From the NCBI RefSeq assembly GCF_000801105.2, contig NW_026615431.1, forward strand, positions 1-64,000: 64,000 bases of DNA. Reading direction: 5' to 3'. Made by a program: the position numbers and the translations under genes. The stretch comes from Raphanus sativus. Its lineage: Eukaryota; Streptophyta; Magnoliopsida; Brassicales; Brassicaceae. Below, piece by piece: positions 63,995-64,000 of this stretch; within the stretch, counting starts at the first letter, position 1, and each line of letters starts with the position of its first letter. A model generated the notes under the pieces. It was not told the origin of the DNA. It ran no database searches and saw only the letters and a program-made list of their open reading frames with translations.

Positions 63995-64000
63995 TGCGTC

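Overview
This window is nuclear DNA from a flowering plant of the mustard family, most likely the Brassica/Raphanus lineage. The genes are intron-rich with GT-AG splice sites, the intergenic DNA is AT-rich, and the repeats include Helitrons, a tRNA-derived SINE and a MITE. Gene content and order match, from memory, Arabidopsis chromosome 4 running backwards from about At4g33720 to At4g33500. Orthology calls rest on recognising proteins; no search was run.

Layout. 1-5.5 kb holds Helitron remnants, a PR-1-like CAP gene, a hAT-type MITE filled with a minisatellite, and a relic of a second PR-1 gene. 5.6-16.2 kb carries a CBS/DUF21 membrane protein, a basic serine-rich protein, LL-diaminopimelate aminotransferase (DAP/AGD2), a broken L-galactose dehydrogenase, a short conserved protein and a CYSTM protein. 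16.7-23.2 kb is an inserted, non-syntenic block bounded by a direct duplication. It holds a 3.2 kb Helitron with a decayed RPA1-like gene and a frameshifted F-box gene. 23.3-36.7 kb carries DRP3A, a Costars protein, a four-helix membrane protein and the SUMO protease ULP2A. 36.9-40.4 kb is repeat-rich (SINE, Helitron, 50-bp tandem repeat) with one secreted proline-rich protein gene. 40.8-55.3 kb carries BCA5, a ferredoxin-like/metallo-beta-lactamase protein, KUP5 and PAA1/HMA6. 55.3-57.6 kb is AT-rich. 57.6-63.4 kb carries DHS2 (DAHP synthase) and a PP2C-like gene, head to head, both with frameshifts. The window ends in a (CT)n microsatellite.

I built exon models for every multi-exon gene. 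Thirteen genes (about 17.3 kb of coding sequence) give uninterrupted frames with lengths close to the Arabidopsis proteins I remember. Four loci (L-galactose dehydrogenase, the F-box gene, DHS2, PP2C) carry frame-breaking indels. That fits loss of extra copies after the Brassica whole-genome triplication, although several of the indels lie in homopolymers and could be sequence errors.

The genes do not form one pathway. Many products are predicted to act in plastids: DAP (lysine), DHS2 (shikimate entry), PAA1 (copper), BCA5, and probably the MBL and PP2C proteins. No new multi-gene system is visible. The most striking element is the hAT-type MITE at 2258-3392, whose minisatellite repeats consensus E2F binding sites.
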